A DNA stretch of 5,672 nt from Terriglobia bacterium (lineage in GTDB: Bacteria; Acidobacteriota; Terriglobia; UBA7540): assembly GCA_030036915.1 (NCBI GenBank), contig JASHSC010000079.1, positions 1-5,672 on the forward strand. The letters are read 5' to 3'. The position numbers and the translations under genes were made by a program. The notes under the pieces are model-generated. The model made no database searches and had not been told where the DNA came from. It was given only the letters and a program-made list of their open reading frames with translations. Below, in pieces: positions 5,592 through 5,672 of the stretch. The first letter of the stretch is position 1, and the number at the start of each line of letters is the position of its first letter.

Positions 5592-5672
5592 GTGGAGAAA
5601 GCCAGAGATTCGGCGTTCCGCAGTGTTCTCAAGAACCTGAGTCACAAGTCGCGAACGAAGAAATTCGACTTG
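5592..5672 (+). CDS. Start of an unidentified gene, cut by the window edge
   Basis: 27 codons are open to the end of the window, beginning MEKARDSAFRSVLKNLSHKS with GTG read as Met. AGGAG (5582-5586) lies 5 nt upstream, a good Shine-Dalgarno. The nearby ATG at 5587 abuts that site and its frame stops after 17 codons, so the GTG start is preferred. The visible part is basic and probably helical, with no signal peptide or membrane segment. Too little is present to name a family. It is divergent from the membrane-protein gene. Confidence 0.5.
   Translation, partial: MEKARDSAFRSVLKNLSHKSRTKKFDL

Overview
The window looks like chromosomal DNA of a moderately high-GC, free-living bacterium. The style of the proteins (a fused membrane/spermidine-synthase-like protein and a stand-alone Clp-type AAA+ module) would fit an environmental lineage such as Acidobacteriota. 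That placement is an inference from gene style only; there is no rRNA or other marker gene here.

Layout, left to right. (1) Positions 1-822, minus strand: ilvE, branched-chain aminotransferase, cut at its C-terminus by the window edge, with a good extended -10 promoter at 904-912. (2) Positions 823-1331: a roughly 500-bp divergent intergenic region with no convincing gene. It holds the ilvE promoter and, on the right, several inverted repeats (1200-1221, 1237-1277) that look like an operator or structured leader for the plus-strand genes. (3) Positions 1332-2937, plus strand: a two-gene unit. The first gene encodes a small protein of unknown function (143 aa). The second encodes a single-module Clp/Hsp100-type AAA+ ATPase related to the D2 ring of ClpA/ClpC, with no N-domain and no D1. 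A perfect 8-bp hairpin sits across the end of the first gene, and a strong Shine-Dalgarno follows it. (4) Positions 3001-5310, minus strand, convergent with the ATPase: a 769-aa membrane protein with about 14 hydrophobic segments and a C-terminal spermidine-synthase-like Rossmann domain. (5) Positions 5311-5591: a divergent intergenic region with hairpins and a pair of near-identical repeats. (6) Positions 5592-5672, plus strand: the first 27 codons of an unidentified gene with a GTG start.

How the genes relate. ilvE, the Clp-like pair and the membrane protein have separate orientations and no obvious shared pathway. The only functional unit the sequence argues for is the small protein plus AAA+ ATPase. 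The ATPase keeps every catalytic motif, a substrate-gripping pore loop and an LGF tripeptide where ClpA/ClpC carry their ClpP-docking loop. A reduced protein unfoldase with the small upstream protein as adaptor, regulator or substrate is therefore a reasonable but untested hypothesis. No transposon, CRISPR array, tRNA or rRNA was seen.
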